Of a DNA stretch of 64,000 bases, positions 44,391 through 52,381 are shown one piece after another. This DNA is from Bradyrhizobium tropiciagri. Lineage in GTDB: Bacteria > Pseudomonadota > Alphaproteobacteria > Rhizobiales > Xanthobacteraceae. The position numbers were made by a program, and so were the translations under genes. The DNA is taken from positions 62,001 to 126,000 of the forward strand of contig NZ_JAFCKH010000016.1 in the NCBI RefSeq assembly GCF_018130505.1. Direction: 5' to 3'. The notes below the pieces were generated by a model. The model was not told the DNA's origin. It ran no database searches and worked only from the letters and a program-made list of their open reading frames with translations. The stretch's first letter is position 1; each line of letters begins with the position of its first letter.

Positions 44391-45482
44391 TTACCCCGAT
44401 CCGGCCTTGCCGAAGCACTTTTCGCGAGCCTCTCCCGCAAGGATGGCCGACCCTTTTTCGTTCACATGGTCGGTGTTCTGGAACATCGAAAGATCGTCGA
44501 ACCGATCCCAGAAGCTGACGTAGGGGATTCCATTGGCCCTGGCCACTTCCTGGTAGAACTTGCGGGTTTCGGCGAAACCTGGAATGCGGTCGGCCCGTTC
44601 ACGATAGAACCGGTCGACCGGGTAGTTGACCAGACATACCTTGGCCCCTCGGGAGACGAGAAAGGCGATCAGGTCGCGATAGATGCGGGCCTCGTCCCGC
44701 TCACGGAAATTCGCCGCGGGGGTATGGGTGGTGACCTCGAATTCCATGAGGGCGTTGAACGCGGCCAGCGACTCCTGATCCACCTTCTGCCGGGATGCCG
44801 GATCTGCCGCTGTCGCGGCGGCCTTCGTCGCGCCGTCGGCCGCCTGGGTCGGGGCGGCGGGCCTGGCGCCGGCCGGCGAGGCGCCGGGGGATGTTGCCGC
44901 CGCGGCCGGGGCAGGTGCCGGCGCATCGTCTGTCTTCGCCTGGTTGATCAGCATGCCGCCGACATGCGCCCAAAGCTGATCGTAGCTCGGCGGCTGCTCC
45001 GTGAGCTTGCCCGTCGTCAACAGCCTCAGCCAGTATTGGGACATGAAGCCGCGATGCGTCGGATCAAGGATCCTCAGACGAATGTTGGAGTACGTCTCGG
45101 GAACGTAGCTGCCCTGTGCCTCGAGGCGATACTCGGCGAAGGAATGCGGGTCCGCCTGGATGATGACCTGGCCGGGCTTGAGGCTCCGGTAATAGAACCT
45201 GACGCGGTCGTTCATTTTGCGGATCGTCGTGGCGCCGGTGCCCAGATTGATGAAATCCCCGGCATTGTAGTCACGCACCGAGTAGACGTGGGAATCTCCG
45301 AACGCCGCGTTCGGCTGACTTGAAGAGACGAGACGCGATGCGATCTGCTCAAAATTGTCGTGTGGGGCAACGTAGACGCGGAGCATCCACTCGGATGCGA
45401 CCGCGAAGGTCACGACAACGGCCGCGACAATGGAGAGGAACAAAAACAGCCAATGCTTAGAACTGAAAGTAGATGAACTCAC
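44391..45482 (-). CDS. SGNH-hydrolase-like acyltransferase partner (DltD/AlgJ-like)
   Basis: A 363-residue protein anchored by one N-terminal helix (about residues 8-28). The block AAFGDSHVYSVRDY carries the GDSH nucleophile, and NTDHVNEKG near the C-terminus holds the catalytic Asp/His region. Between them lies an Ala/Pro/Thr-rich insert at about 185-230. The start is GTG 45482, with GGGAG upstream, inside the last 26 bases of the MBOAT gene. It probably takes the acyl group moved by the MBOAT protein and places it on the periplasmic glycan. Confidence 0.72.
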   Translation of the reverse strand: MSSSTFSSKHWLFLFLSIVAAVVVTFAVASEWMLRVYVAPHDNFEQIASRLVSSSQPNAAFGDSHVYSVRDYNAGDFINLGTGATTIRKMNDRVRFYYRSLKPGQVIIQADPHSFAEYRLEAQGSYVPETYSNIRLRILDPTHRGFMSQYWLRLLTTGKLTEQPPSYDQLWAHVGGMLINQAKTDDAPAPAPAAAATSPGASPAGARPAAPTQAADGATKAAATAADPASRQKVDQESLAAFNALMEFEVTTHTPAANFRERDEARIYRDLIAFLVSRGAKVCLVNYPVDRFYRERADRIPGFAETRKFYQEVARANGIPYVSFWDRFDDLSMFQNTDHVNEKGSAILAGEAREKCFGKAGSG

Positions 45483-46992
45483 TTGGCACTCCCGCGTAGA
45501 TGGTGGCCAGCACCACGAGTCCGACAAGGGCACTGACGACTGCCGACAGCGGCGTCGGGCGGAAGGCCAGCACACGAGCCAGTCTGCTCCGGCCATCGGT
45601 TTCGTCGCGAAGCAGGAGCTGCTGCGAATTTGGCAGGATGAACACGAACAGCGTCACCGCGAGCATCCACGCAACCGCGGTCCGGCTTCCGAACGTGACC
45701 AGGTCGCCCGTGTGCATATGCAGCGCCTGCATGACGTGCGGGCTGAAAGGACCCAGCATCGCTTGATATCGTTCGGGGAACAGGATGCCGAAGCTTCCGG
45801 TCATGGCCTTGAGCATGACCATGGCACCCGTCCAGGATTCCGACCGAAAGAATACCCAGGAGACCAGCACCGCGGGAAACACCAGCAGCGAACACAGCGC
45901 CGCGACTGCATCGGCGATGCGCGAGTTCGGCAAGAAGCGGTCCTTCAGGTAGCGGAACGCATGATTGACGATCAGGTAGAGTCCGTGAAGGCCGCCCCAG
46001 ATCACGAACAGCCAGCTTGCCCCGTGCCACAGGCCGCCCAGCAGCATGACGATCATCAGGTTGACGTATCTGCGGACCGATCCGTCCCGGCTTCCTCCGA
46101 GTGGAATGTAGAGATAGTCCCTCAGGAAGCGCGACAGCGTGATGTGCCAGCTGCGCCAGAATTCGATGATGCTGCCGGACTTGTACGGCGAGTCGAAATT
46201 GATCGGCAGCCTGACGCCAAACAGCATCGAGAGACCGATGGCGATGTCGCTGTAGCCGGAGAAATCGAAGTAGATCTGGTAGGTGAACGCGAGCGCGGCG
46301 CCCCATGCGTCGAAGAAACTGATCGGCTGCGCCATGTTGGCGAGGCGAAAGCCCGGCGCCGCGTAGCTCGCCATGGTGTCGGCGATCATCACCTTCTTGA
46401 ATAATCCGCAGACGATGTAGGCGAAGCCGGTGGCCACCTCGGCATGGGAGATGCTCCGCAGCCGCTCATTGGTGAACTGCGACATCACCTCCTTGTGGTG
46501 AATGATCGGGCCGGCAATCAGGTGCGGGAAATAGGAGACGAACAGCGCATATTTGGGCAGGCCGAGGTCGTCGGTGCGGTTGCGATAGACATCGACCAGG
46601 AAGGCGATCTGGATGAACGTGACGAACGAGATGCCGAGCGGGAGCTCGAGGGCAACCGACGGCACCTCGATCTTGAACAGAAAGGCGAGCGTCTGCAGGA
46701 CGAAGTTGGTGTATTTGAAATAGCCCAGCACCGCGAGATTGGCCGCGATCGCCACGCCCAGCACGAGCTTCGACTTGCTCTTCGAGAGGTGCTGAGCAAC
46801 GGCATAGTTGCCCGCGATCGAGCCGAACAGCAGGATCAGATATCGCGGCTCCCACGCGCCGTAGAATGTCGCGGAGCAGACGAATAGCCAGATGAACACC
46901 CATTGGATGTTGCCGTAGCGGCGGCAGACCAAAAAGCCGATGCAGGTGATTGGGAGAAAGAGCAGCAGAAATTGCAGGGAATTGAAAAGCAT
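45457..46992 (-). CDS. MBOAT-family O-acyltransferase (AlgI-like)
   Basis: A 511-residue membrane-bound O-acyltransferase with about 12 hydrophobic helices. The text SGYSDIAIGLSMLFGVRLPI and SIIEFWRSWHITLSRFLRDY is the AlgI/DltB signature, and the catalytic His is in LLGGLWHGASWLF. It would carry acyl groups across the inner membrane. Its end overlaps the SGNH partner by 26 bp. A hairpin lies just upstream of the start. Confidence 0.9.
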   Translation of the reverse strand: MLFNSLQFLLLFLPITCIGFLVCRRYGNIQWVFIWLFVCSATFYGAWEPRYLILLFGSIAGNYAVAQHLSKSKSKLVLGVAIAANLAVLGYFKYTNFVLQTLAFLFKIEVPSVALELPLGISFVTFIQIAFLVDVYRNRTDDLGLPKYALFVSYFPHLIAGPIIHHKEVMSQFTNERLRSISHAEVATGFAYIVCGLFKKVMIADTMASYAAPGFRLANMAQPISFFDAWGAALAFTYQIYFDFSGYSDIAIGLSMLFGVRLPINFDSPYKSGSIIEFWRSWHITLSRFLRDYLYIPLGGSRDGSVRRYVNLMIVMLLGGLWHGASWLFVIWGGLHGLYLIVNHAFRYLKDRFLPNSRIADAVAALCSLLVFPAVLVSWVFFRSESWTGAMVMLKAMTGSFGILFPERYQAMLGPFSPHVMQALHMHTGDLVTFGSRTAVAWMLAVTLFVFILPNSQQLLLRDETDGRSRLARVLAFRPTPLSAVVSALVGLVVLATIYAGVPSEFIYFQF

Positions 46993-47300
46993 TTGGAACC
47001 CGCGCCGACCTCTTGAGAGATCACCACGTCCTACCGGGTGATCTCTGACGTGCTTCTATGCCGCGAATGAGCTGCATGCCACAGGCCGGCCAGGATATCG
47101 AGGGCACGCGTGGTCAGCGATACGTCAGGGCTCGACCGACCCTCATGATGTCATCTCCCGCCGGCGCGCGATTTTCGGCGCTGCCGGCACATACAACCGG
47201 CGGCGTTCGCGCGCCCCCGGCGCATGAGCTCGTACCGGAGGTCGGTCTCGCGCCGGCGCAGGGACGAGGTGCTGATTCGATGTCTGACGGCGATCGGCCG
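46993..47300. other. 308-bp intergenic region with a hairpin at each end
   Basis: No convincing gene. The gap lies between the PhyH-like gene and the MBOAT gene, both on the minus strand. It holds the inverted repeat at 47016-47046 next to the MBOAT start and most of the hairpin at 47283-47305, which extends over the PhyH stop codon. Confidence 0.5.
47016..47046. promoter_or_regulatory. 10-bp perfect inverted repeat upstream of the MBOAT gene
   Basis: AGAGATCACC and GGTGATCTCT are perfect inverted copies around an 11-base centre, ending 24 bp before the MBOAT ATG on the minus strand. It could be an operator or an mRNA leader hairpin that includes sequence near the ribosome site. There is no U-tract, so a terminator is less likely. 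Confidence 0.45.
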
Positions 47301-47305
47301 TCAGA
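47283..47305 (-). terminator. hairpin at the PhyH stop codon
   Basis: TCTGACGGC and GCCGTCAGA form a perfect 9-bp stem with a 5-base loop. The stem includes the TGA stop of the PhyH-like gene (47301-47303). No U-tract follows on the minus strand, so it may stabilise the mRNA end or act as a weak terminator. Confidence 0.42.
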
Positions 47306-48455
47306 TTTCAGCCAGGACGATGAACAGGCAGCGCCGCTCGCCGCTATTGACCATACCGCCGCGATGGATGCCGTTGCCGTCGAACAGGATGCAATTGCCG
47401 TAGTTGGAGGTGGCGCTGAAATGCCCCTCGCGCAGCCGCGGCACATCCGGGGAATCGTCCACCAGGTCGCCGCCGAAATCGGCCTTCTTGCGCAGGAATG
47501 CCGGCAGCGCCATCAGCTTCTTGCGCGTCTCCGGCTTGCGGCTCGAGAAGCCGCTGAAATCGTTGGTCCGGCGTACCATCCCTTCGAACCAGCCGACCTT
47601 CGCATTGTGGCTGCCGCGGATGTAGCAGAACGGGCCGCCGTCGGGCCCGATGTCATGCACATAGATCGCGCATTTGAGCATGCCGTAGGTGGCGTCGACG
47701 TGCAGATAGCTGCCCCAGGGATCAGTGAGCTGGGTGTCCGGGAACACGCGCCGCCAGAATGCGAGATCCTGGTCGTTGATCTGCGCATTGACGTGCTTCA
47801 CGCCGACCGGGCGGCCGAGATAGGCGCTCGCGGCCTCGGCGATGCCGTAGCGCTTGAAGATCGCATCGACGGTCGCGAACGCGCCCGGATCGGCCGAGCG
47901 GGTGCACCAGAACACGTTGTCGTCGAACTTGCGCTTCTCCGGCGGAAGGTGGGCGCGACGATCGTCGAGCTTGTCGAAGGCGGGCTTGGTCGCAACGCGG
48001 ATCTGATCGAGCTCGTCGGGCGTCAGATTGAGGCAGACGATGCCGTCGGACTTGATCTTGTTGAGCAGGGCCGGGTTCGCCGGTATGGCCGGACGCCGCG
48101 CGCCGGTCAGCGAGCCGATGATGCGGCTGCCCCGGATGCGCGCATACATCGTGATGTAGCGCAGCGCAGTCGAGGCATTGAGGCCGGTGAAGCCTGCCTC
48201 CTTGCTCAGCAGCGGCATGTTTTCATAATCGACGATGCGGCGGATCGTGACGAAGGCGAAGGTACGCACGAAAATCTTCAGCGCCTGGAACCGCTCGGCC
48301 AATGTGGGCTTCGGCAGCATGCGGCCGTAGGCCGGATGGGCGTCATAGTCGATCTCGGGCAGGACGCTGCCGCGATAGGGCGGGATCGGCAGCTCTCGGA
48401 TATCGGCTGCACGCGCGGTCGGCGCCGTATCGGAAAGTGAGTCGATTGTCGTCAT
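47301..48455 (-). CDS. phytanoyl-CoA dioxygenase (PhyH)-family Fe(II)/2OG oxygenase
   Basis: A 384-residue protein. The metal pair His-x-Asp is in YLHVDATYGMLK, the distal His in GNGIHRGGMVN, and Arg in ERRCLFIVL follows. FCYIRGSHNAKVGWF is a classical PhyH block. The start is ATG 48455. Members hydroxylate small metabolites, lipids or sugars. Its position next to neuC suggests a nonulosonic acid or acyl substrate, but this is not shown. A promoter-like element lies 46 bp upstream. Confidence 0.82.
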   Translation of the reverse strand: MTTIDSLSDTAPTARAADIRELPIPPYRGSVLPEIDYDAHPAYGRMLPKPTLAERFQALKIFVRTFAFVTIRRIVDYENMPLLSKEAGFTGLNASTALRYITMYARIRGSRIIGSLTGARRPAIPANPALLNKIKSDGIVCLNLTPDELDQIRVATKPAFDKLDDRRAHLPPEKRKFDDNVFWCTRSADPGAFATVDAIFKRYGIAEAASAYLGRPVGVKHVNAQINDQDLAFWRRVFPDTQLTDPWGSYLHVDATYGMLKCAIYVHDIGPDGGPFCYIRGSHNAKVGWFEGMVRRTNDFSGFSSRKPETRKKLMALPAFLRKKADFGGDLVDDSPDVPRLREGHFSATSNYGNCILFDGNGIHRGGMVNSGERRCLFIVLAEI

Positions 48456-48500
48456 GTCGGGTCCCCCGGCGGCGCGCGGATCATTTCCAAGGCCGCCCGA

Positions 48501-48536
48501 TCTATACAACCTGCGACGTCGCTGAGGCAACCGGGC
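48501..48536 (-). promoter_or_regulatory. promoter-like element, copy 2 of a 36-bp shared motif
   Basis: TTGCCT, 18-bp spacer, TATAGA on the minus strand, with the same flanking blocks as copy 1 at 44256-44291. It begins 8 bp after the neuC stop and would start a PhyH transcript with a leader of about 40 bases. Confidence 0.52.
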
Positions 48537-48543
48537 CGGTCCG

Positions 48544-49740
48544 CTAGGACACAGGAACCGTTCCGTTCAGCGTGTCCCCTAAGTCATGGAAATGCTTGGG
48601 AAAAGCTGCGCGCAGGTCGATCCCTTGAAGGGTTCCAGCAATGCGCTGCGATGCGCCGCCACGCCCATAGGGCGGGATCAGTGATGGATCGGGCCGGAAT
48701 CGCCCGGCAAGGATGTCGTCGAGGGCGGCGAGAATGGCCGCCGAATCCGCCGGGCAATCGATGATCGAGGCGGCGCGAAGCCGGCCCTGCTGGCGATCGC
48801 CGATGTTGATCGAGGGCGCGCCCACGGCCGGTGCCTCCAGGATGCCGCTCGAGGAGTTGCCGACCACGGCGTCGGTGAGCCGCAGCGCGGCCCAGTAGCG
48901 GTCGCTGCCCAGCGAGGTGAACAGATGCGCCCGGTCCGGCCGGCCCGCGACAAAGCTGCGGATGGCATCGTCGATCGCGCGGTAGCCGGGGTCGGCGTTG
49001 ACGCCGGTGAAGATGAAGCTGCGCTCCTTCACCTCTGCCAGCGCGCCGAGCAGCGCGGCGGTGTTGGTTGCGTCGGCCTGCGGCTGTGCCGTGGTCGGAT
49101 GCAGCGTGATCAGCAGGAAGCGCTCCGGGCCGCCGATGCCGAGCTGTGCAAACAGTTCGGCGCGGGTGAGGGCGGGCGCGGTCGTCGCGAGGTCGAGGCC
49201 CGGCGCGCCGACATTGAAGACGAAGTCGGGGTTTTCGCCCATCTGGATGACGCGGCGCCGGTACGGCTCGGCGGCGACGAAATGCAGGCAGGCCATCTTG
49301 GTGATGGCGTGGCGGATGGCGTCGTCGAAGGCGCCGGCGGTGACCTCGCCGCCGTGGATATGCGCGATCGGGATGTTGAGCAGCGTTGCCGCGACCGCGG
49401 CGGCGAGGATCTCGTAGCGGTCGCCCAGCACGACGAGGATTTCGGGCTCGAGCTGCGCAAGCACGTCGGCAAAGCCCGAGACGCCGATGCCGGTGCCGCG
49501 GGCCACCGTCTCGGCGCGGTCGTCGTCGAGCTTGAGGTCGATCTTCGCGACGAGCGGAAAGCCGTCGGCCTCGATTGCGCGCCAGGTCTCGCCGAATCGC
49601 GGTACCAGATGCATGCCGCAGGCGATCACGCTGAGCGCGACATCATCGGCGGCCTTGAGCCGGGTCAGGATCCCCCGCAGCAATCCGTAGTCGGCCCGCG
49701 ATCCGGTGACAACGGCGATGCGGCGGGGCGCTGCGGTCAT
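48544..49740 (-). CDS. legG: UDP-GlcNAc-type 2-epimerase, hydrolysing (NeuC/LegG-like)
   Basis: A 398-residue hydrolysing epimerase of the WecB/NeuC family. VVTGSRADYGLLRGIL at the N-terminus is the NeuC signature. VVLGDRYEILAAAVAAT, IPIAHIHGGEVTAGAFDDAIRHAI and GNSSSGILEAPAVGAP are also typical. It would remove the nucleotide and invert C2 to give the 2,4-diamino hexose that the NeuB-like enzyme uses. ATG 49740 is used; GTG 49755 is in frame and would overlap the cytidylyltransferase gene by 13 bp. In an alternative reading it serves plain sialic acid (NeuC), but the legB/legC genes favour LegG. Confidence 0.85.
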   Translation of the reverse strand: MTAAPRRIAVVTGSRADYGLLRGILTRLKAADDVALSVIACGMHLVPRFGETWRAIEADGFPLVAKIDLKLDDDRAETVARGTGIGVSGFADVLAQLEPEILVVLGDRYEILAAAVAATLLNIPIAHIHGGEVTAGAFDDAIRHAITKMACLHFVAAEPYRRRVIQMGENPDFVFNVGAPGLDLATTAPALTRAELFAQLGIGGPERFLLITLHPTTAQPQADATNTAALLGALAEVKERSFIFTGVNADPGYRAIDDAIRSFVAGRPDRAHLFTSLGSDRYWAALRLTDAVVGNSSSGILEAPAVGAPSINIGDRQQGRLRAASIIDCPADSAAILAALDDILAGRFRPDPSLIPPYGRGGASQRIAGTLQGIDLRAAFPKHFHDLGDTLNGTVPVS

Positions 49741-49742
49741 CG

Positions 49743-50483
49743 TCAGGTCCGCCACGGCGAGGCGTCGAGCATGCCGTGTTCGATCACGTAGGACGCGTAG
49801 GCGAGGTCGGCCGCGCTCTCGATCTCGATCGAGTGCAGGCGGTCCATCATGATGCCGTAGCTCGCGGCAGGATCGGCGTAGATCTTGCGGTGCTTGCGCA
49901 TGGCGTCCCAGCCGACGAGGTAGAGCGCGCCGTTCATCGTCACTTCCGGCGCCTGGTCCTGCCGCCGCTGCGCCGGCGTCCTCAGCATCTTGTCGACGAT
50001 GCCGCCGATCGAGCCGTCCGCGCCGAGCGTGCCGACGAAGATCGAGGCGACCTCGGTCTCGCGCATGCCGACCACGAGGCTCGCCTTGCGCGCCATGAAC
50101 AATTCGACCGCCTCGTCGAAATGTTCCGGCCGTGCGAACGGCGACGACGGCTCCAGCAGCATGATCGCGTCGTAGCGCCGTCCTTCATTGGCCTCGATCC
50201 AGTCCATGGCATGAAGTACCACGTCGTTGGAGGAGGCGGTGTCGGTCGCAAGCTCGGCGGGCCGCTCGAACAGCATCTCGGCGCCGTGGCGGACCGCCTC
50301 GGCGCGAATCGCCTCGCTGTCGCTGGAGACGATCAGGCGGCTGCAATAGCGCGATTGCCGCGCCGCCCTGGCCTTGTAGCCGGTCAGGCTTAGGCCGCCG
50401 ATCTCGCGCAGGTTCTTGCCCGGCAATCCCTTCGATCCGCCGCGGCCCACCAGAAGAAACAAGATCTGCGCCGTATCAGCCAT
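49743..50483 (-). CDS. legF: CMP-nonulosonate cytidylyltransferase (NeuA/LegF-like)
   Basis: A 246-residue nucleotidyltransferase. The signature LVGRGGSKGLPGKNL replaces the usual IPARGGSKG but keeps the nucleotide-binding residues. DAIMLLEPSSPFARPEHFDEA is the second conserved block. It would join CTP and the nonulosonic acid. ATG 50483 begins MADTAQILFLLVGRG. It is divergent from the neuB-like gene across 180 bp. The short length shows that no extra phosphatase domain is fused. Confidence 0.85.
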   Translation of the reverse strand: MADTAQILFLLVGRGGSKGLPGKNLREIGGLSLTGYKARAARQSRYCSRLIVSSDSEAIRAEAVRHGAEMLFERPAELATDTASSNDVVLHAMDWIEANEGRRYDAIMLLEPSSPFARPEHFDEAVELFMARKASLVVGMRETEVASIFVGTLGADGSIGGIVDKMLRTPAQRRQDQAPEVTMNGALYLVGWDAMRKHRKIYADPAASYGIMMDRLHSIEIESAADLAYASYVIEHGMLDASPWRT

Positions 50484-50663
50484 TTGCTCGACAGCCCCAT
50501 GCGTTGTGCCCGGAAAACAGGCGCAAATTCCACCTTGGTCAGGAGGCTGTGGAACATCATGCAAGCCGCCCGCTCGCGTTGCTTTTACCAGTGTACTCGA
50601 CTAAGACAACCGCTTGATTGGAGGGTGATTTCGGTTACCCACCGTGTCCCCGACGAAACCCTG

Positions 50664-51746
50664 ATGCAGCGCCGAACCCTGATCATTGCCGAGGCTGGTG
50701 TAAACCACAACGGAGACCCGGCGCGGGCGCTGGCGCTCGTGGAGGCGGCTGCGCGGGCCGGGGCCGACGTCGTCAAGTTTCAATCCTTCCGCGCCGACAA
50801 GTTGGCGACCAGCGCGGCCGCGAAGGCGAGCTATCAGCAGGCCACGACCGGAAACCAGCAGTCGCAGCTCGAGATGCTGCGCGCGCTCGAGCTCAGCGGC
50901 GACGACGAGGAGCGCATCGCCGCGGCCTGCGCCGCCGCCGGCATCACCTATATGTCGACCCCGTTCGACGCCGACAGCGCCACCCATCTGGTCCGGCGGA
51001 TCGGCGTCTCGACGTTGAAGGTCGGCTCCGGCGATCTCACCAACGCGCCGCTGTTGCTGCATCTGGCACGCTTCAAGCTGCCGATCATCCTGTCGACCGG
51101 CATGGCGACGCTTGCCGAGGTCGAGCAGGCGCTCGGCGTCATCGCCTTCGGCTATCTCGGCGATGCGGGCGCTAATCCCACGCCGGCCGATCTCGCGAGG
51201 ATCCTGCTGGATCGCCCGGCCTGGGGTGAACTGCGCGCCAAGGTCACGCTGCTGCATTGCACGACCGAATATCCGGCCGATCCGCAATCGATTAATCTGC
51301 GTGCGATGGCGACGCTGCGCGATGCGTTCGGCCTCGCGGTCGGTTTCTCCGACCACAGCCGCGGCATTCACATCGCCGCTGCGGCGGTGGCGCTCGGCGC
51401 GACCGTGATCGAGAAGCACATGACGCTCGACCGCAATCTGCCGGGGCCCGATCACCGCGCCTCGATCGAGCCGGACGAGATGGCGGCGATGATCGCCTCG
51501 ATCCGCGATATCGAGCTGGCGCTCGGCGACGGCCGCAAGGTGCCGGCGCCGGAAGAGGTGCCGAACCGCAGCGTGGCGCGCAGGAGTCTCGTCGCCATCA
51601 GGCCGATCAGGAGCGGCGAGCGCTTCACCGAGGACAATCTCGGCGTCAAGCGGCCCGGCGACGGTGTTTCGCCGATCGAATACTGGAACTATCTCGGCAG
51701 GACCGCCCCGCGCGATTACGCCGCCAACGAGGCGCTTGAGCCATGA
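50664..51746 (+). CDS. legI: nonulosonate synthase (NeuB/LegI-like)
   Basis: A 360-residue phosphoenolpyruvate-dependent synthase. The N-terminal barrel has IIAEAGVNHNGD, KFQSFRADKL, ILSTGMATLAEVEQAL, LLHCTTEYPAD and GFSDHSRGIHIAAAAVALGA; the metal and catalytic residues lie in these blocks. EKHMTLDRNLPGPDH follows. The C-terminal SAF/antifreeze-like domain is seen in ARRSLVAIRPIRSGERFTED. It makes the nine-carbon acid from the 2,4-diamino hexose. The ribosome site before ATG 50664 is weak. It overlaps the acyltransferase by four bases. Confidence 0.88.
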   Translation: MQRRTLIIAEAGVNHNGDPARALALVEAAARAGADVVKFQSFRADKLATSAAAKASYQQATTGNQQSQLEMLRALELSGDDEERIAAACAAAGITYMSTPFDADSATHLVRRIGVSTLKVGSGDLTNAPLLLHLARFKLPIILSTGMATLAEVEQALGVIAFGYLGDAGANPTPADLARILLDRPAWGELRAKVTLLHCTTEYPADPQSINLRAMATLRDAFGLAVGFSDHSRGIHIAAAAVALGATVIEKHMTLDRNLPGPDHRASIEPDEMAAMIASIRDIELALGDGRKVPAPEEVPNRSVARRSLVAIRPIRSGERFTEDNLGVKRPGDGVSPIEYWNYLGRTAPRDYAANEALEP

Positions 51747-52375
51747 GCGTGATCGTGCTCTGCGCCGGCGGCCATGCCAAGGTCGTCATCGAGGCGTTGC
51801 TGAGCCGTGGCATACGGCCGGCCGCGGTGACTGACCGTGACGCGGCGCGCATCGGCGCCACCGTCGGCGGCATTCCGATCACCGGGCCGGACGACGATAT
51901 TTTGAAGATGGACGCCGCATCGGTCGAGCTTGCCAATGGTCTCGGCAACCGCGCCTCGCGTTCGGACGCGGGACTGGCCGGCCGCCGTGCGCTGTTTGGC
52001 CGTTTCGCCGCGCTGGGCTACAGGTTTCCGGTGATCGCGCACGCATCCGCGGTGATCGCCTCGGACGCCGTGCTCGGCGACGGCGCGCAGGTGATGGCTG
52101 GTGGCGTGATCCAGCCGGCGGCGCGGGTCGGCCGCAACGTGCTGGTGAATACGCGCGCGGTGGTGGAGCATGACTGCGTGGTCGGCGATCACGCGCATAT
52201 CGCGCCGGGGGCGATCCTTTGCGGCGGCGTTTCGGTCGGCGAGGGCGCGCATATCGGCGCGGGGGCAGTGGTTTTGGTGGGTGTCAGCGTCGGAGCGGGA
52301 GCGATCGTTGCCGCCGGCGCCGTTGTTGCAAGGAACGTCGAGGCCGGCGGATTCGCCGGCGGCGGCCGGGACTAG
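51743..52375 (+). CDS. legH: NeuD/LegH/PglD-like sugar acyltransferase
   Basis: A 210-residue two-domain acetyltransferase. A Rossmann-like start (MSVIVLCAGGHAKVVIEALL) is followed by a left-handed beta helix (VLGDGAQVMAGGVIQPAARV, VVGDHAHIAPGAIL). The catalytic His is in TRAVVEHDCVVGDHAHI. It most likely acetylates the 4-amino group of the LegC product. NeuD-type O-acetylation is the alternative. Confidence 0.85.
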   Translation: MSVIVLCAGGHAKVVIEALLSRGIRPAAVTDRDAARIGATVGGIPITGPDDDILKMDAASVELANGLGNRASRSDAGLAGRRALFGRFAALGYRFPVIAHASAVIASDAVLGDGAQVMAGGVIQPAARVGRNVLVNTRAVVEHDCVVGDHAHIAPGAILCGGVSVGEGAHIGAGAVVLVGVSVGAGAIVAAGAVVARNVEAGGFAGGGRD

Positions 52376-52381
52376 GTTATT

